Shown in pieces: positions 49,904 through 50,742 of a DNA stretch of 50,742 nt. The stretch lies in contig ONCZ01000029.1 of NCBI GenBank assembly GCA_900316445.1, positions 1 through 50,742 of the forward strand. The letters are read 5' to 3'. This DNA comes from an uncultured Prevotellaceae bacterium (GTDB lineage Bacteria; Bacteroidota; Bacteroidia; Bacteroidales; Bacteroidaceae). How positions within the stretch are numbered: the first letter of the stretch is position 1; each line of letters opens with the position of its first letter. A program made the position numbers and the translations under genes. Below the pieces are notes generated by a model. The model was not told the origin of the DNA and searched no databases. It worked only from the letters and a program-made list of their open reading frames with translations.

Positions 49904-50742
49904 ATGCATGATCAGATTCGGGAAGAGTTTTTTCTAATGTTTTATGCATCAGTGGCAATGCTGTGTTTGAACGCTTGTTGCTATCTGCTGTTCCGTCGGA
50001 GCAATGGCATTGCCCCTGACATTACTCCGCCGGTGCGTCTGCGCAGATGGACTGCTGCCTTCTTTGCCGCCATTGCCTTGTGCCACTTGTGGTATCTGCC
50101 GACGTATTTTCTCACCTCTCCCGATGATATGATGCTGGGCAGTCTTATAGCCGGATTGCTCGACAGCATGACGGTTATCCCTTTGGCGATAGTCATATTG
50201 CTCGTTATGCTGCAAGACCGCAGGCGACCACTATGGCCCGTTGCCTTGATGGTAGCACCGCTCATTGCTGGAAATGTGTGGGGCATTGCCGCCTGTAGTT
50301 ATGCCCTTCTGCCAGTTCTATTTGTCTATTTCCTGCTGATGTGGCTTGGCTTAATTATATATATGGTACGTGAGGTCAGACGTTATGGGCGGTGGCTGCG
50401 CGACAATTATGCCGACTTGGAACATAAGGAGGTATGGCAGAGCTTCGTGGTGCTGGCCATCATATTGATGGTATATGCTATCTATTCGCTTGATGTAGGT
50501 GAACTGATATACGAATATGCCTTGGATGTCATCATCATCGTACTTGTCTGTTATCTACTGTGGCGGGTGGAAACGTTAAGTGACCTGACTCTTTCACAGT
50601 CCAACCACGACCGCTCGACCTCGGACTCTTTGCTTGCAAAGAACATCGGGCCGTTGCTGAAGCAGCATTGTGAGGATACGCAACTCTATTTACAACACGA
50701 TATTTCCCTCTCACAACTCGCCACATTGATTGGCATCAACCG
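49904..50742 (+). CDS. Polytopic membrane protein with AraC-type helix-turn-helix (partial)
   Basis: The frame from ATG 49904 (MHDQIREEFFLMFYASVAML) stays open to the window end, 279 complete codons. About six to seven hydrophobic helices (for example LSQSN precedes the cytoplasmic part; FVVLAIILMVYAIYSL and VIIIVLVCYLLW are TM) are followed by a cytoplasmic segment. The last residues, YLQHDISLSQLATLIGIN, are the start of an AraC-type helix-turn-helix, cut by the window edge. This matches the Bacteroidales class of membrane-bound AraC regulators. It is the second membrane AraC regulator within 4 kb. Confidence 0.8.
   Translation, partial: MHDQIREEFFLMFYASVAMLCLNACCYLLFRRSNGIAPDITPPVRLRRWTAAFFAAIALCHLWYLPTYFLTSPDDMMLGSLIAGLLDSMTVIPLAIVILLVMLQDRRRPLWPVALMVAPLIAGNVWGIAACSYALLPVLFVYFLLMWLGLIIYMVREVRRYGRWLRDNYADLEHKEVWQSFVVLAIILMVYAIYSLDVGELIYEYALDVIIIVLVCYLLWRVETLSDLTLSQSNHDRSTSDSLLAKNIGPLLKQHCEDTQLYLQHDISLSQLATLIGIN

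Overview
The window looks like chromosomal DNA of a Prevotellaceae-type Bacteroidales, probably a gut or rumen Prevotella relative. This rests on several sequence signs: promoters with the Bacteroidetes -7 box TAnnTTTG, a TonB-dependent receptor, many secreted glycoside hydrolases, propeller/Y_Y_Y sensors, M6 proteases with a type IX-secretion-like C-terminus, and HU-like proteins of the Bacteroidetes type. Genus and species cannot be fixed from the sequence alone. I see no rRNA, tRNA, CRISPR array, integrase or transposase gene.

Layout. 1-2.5 kb: tail of an unknown gene, then a GH97 alpha-glycosidase. 2.5-11.8 kb: housekeeping genes (nagB, hflX, a DUF4954 beta-helix protein, an M16 peptidase, class I fumarase), with a four-helix-bundle gene set inside a 30-bp inverted repeat. 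11.8-14.8 kb: two tandem M6 metalloproteases, the first broken by a deletion frameshift. 14.8-22 kb (minus strand): a likely operon of M28 peptidase, membrane protein, lipoprotein and TonB receptor, then clpB with its own promoter and a shortened N-terminus. 22.6-28.4 kb: two paralogous propeller sensors without a complete kinase. 28.5-43.3 kb: a plant-polysaccharide locus (GH31 with PA14, lipoprotein, GH2, YicI-like GH31, L-galactose-dehydrogenase-like aldo/keto reductase, FucP-like permease, GH5, GH9). Its enzyme set resembles a xyloglucan locus but has no SusC/SusD pair here. 43.4-50.7 kb: two HU-like proteins (one with an in-frame stop), a HigBA module, and two membrane-bound AraC-type regulators around small exported proteins.

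How the genes fit together: the GH5 and GH9 enzymes can cut a beta-glucan backbone. The two GH31 enzymes and the GH2 enzyme can strip xylose and galactose side groups. FucP plus the reductase suggest uptake and oxidation of L-fucose or L-galactose. The propeller sensors just upstream may sense glycan fragments.

The most unusual thing is a set of nested palindromic repeats scattered through the window. One family (core CCTCCTAAGTTAGGAGG or CCTCCTACTCAGGAGG next to CAGACCACCCC) lies in frame inside three different genes, twice in hflX and as inverted pairs in GH2 and GH31. A second family lies in frame inside GH97. Intergenic copies have inverted outer arms built of a short degenerate repeat of about 10 nt around an inner palindrome, and the four-helix-bundle gene sits between arms of the same style. 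Further oddities are the replaced start of clpB behind a sigma-54-like promoter, the HU stop codon and the M6 frameshift.
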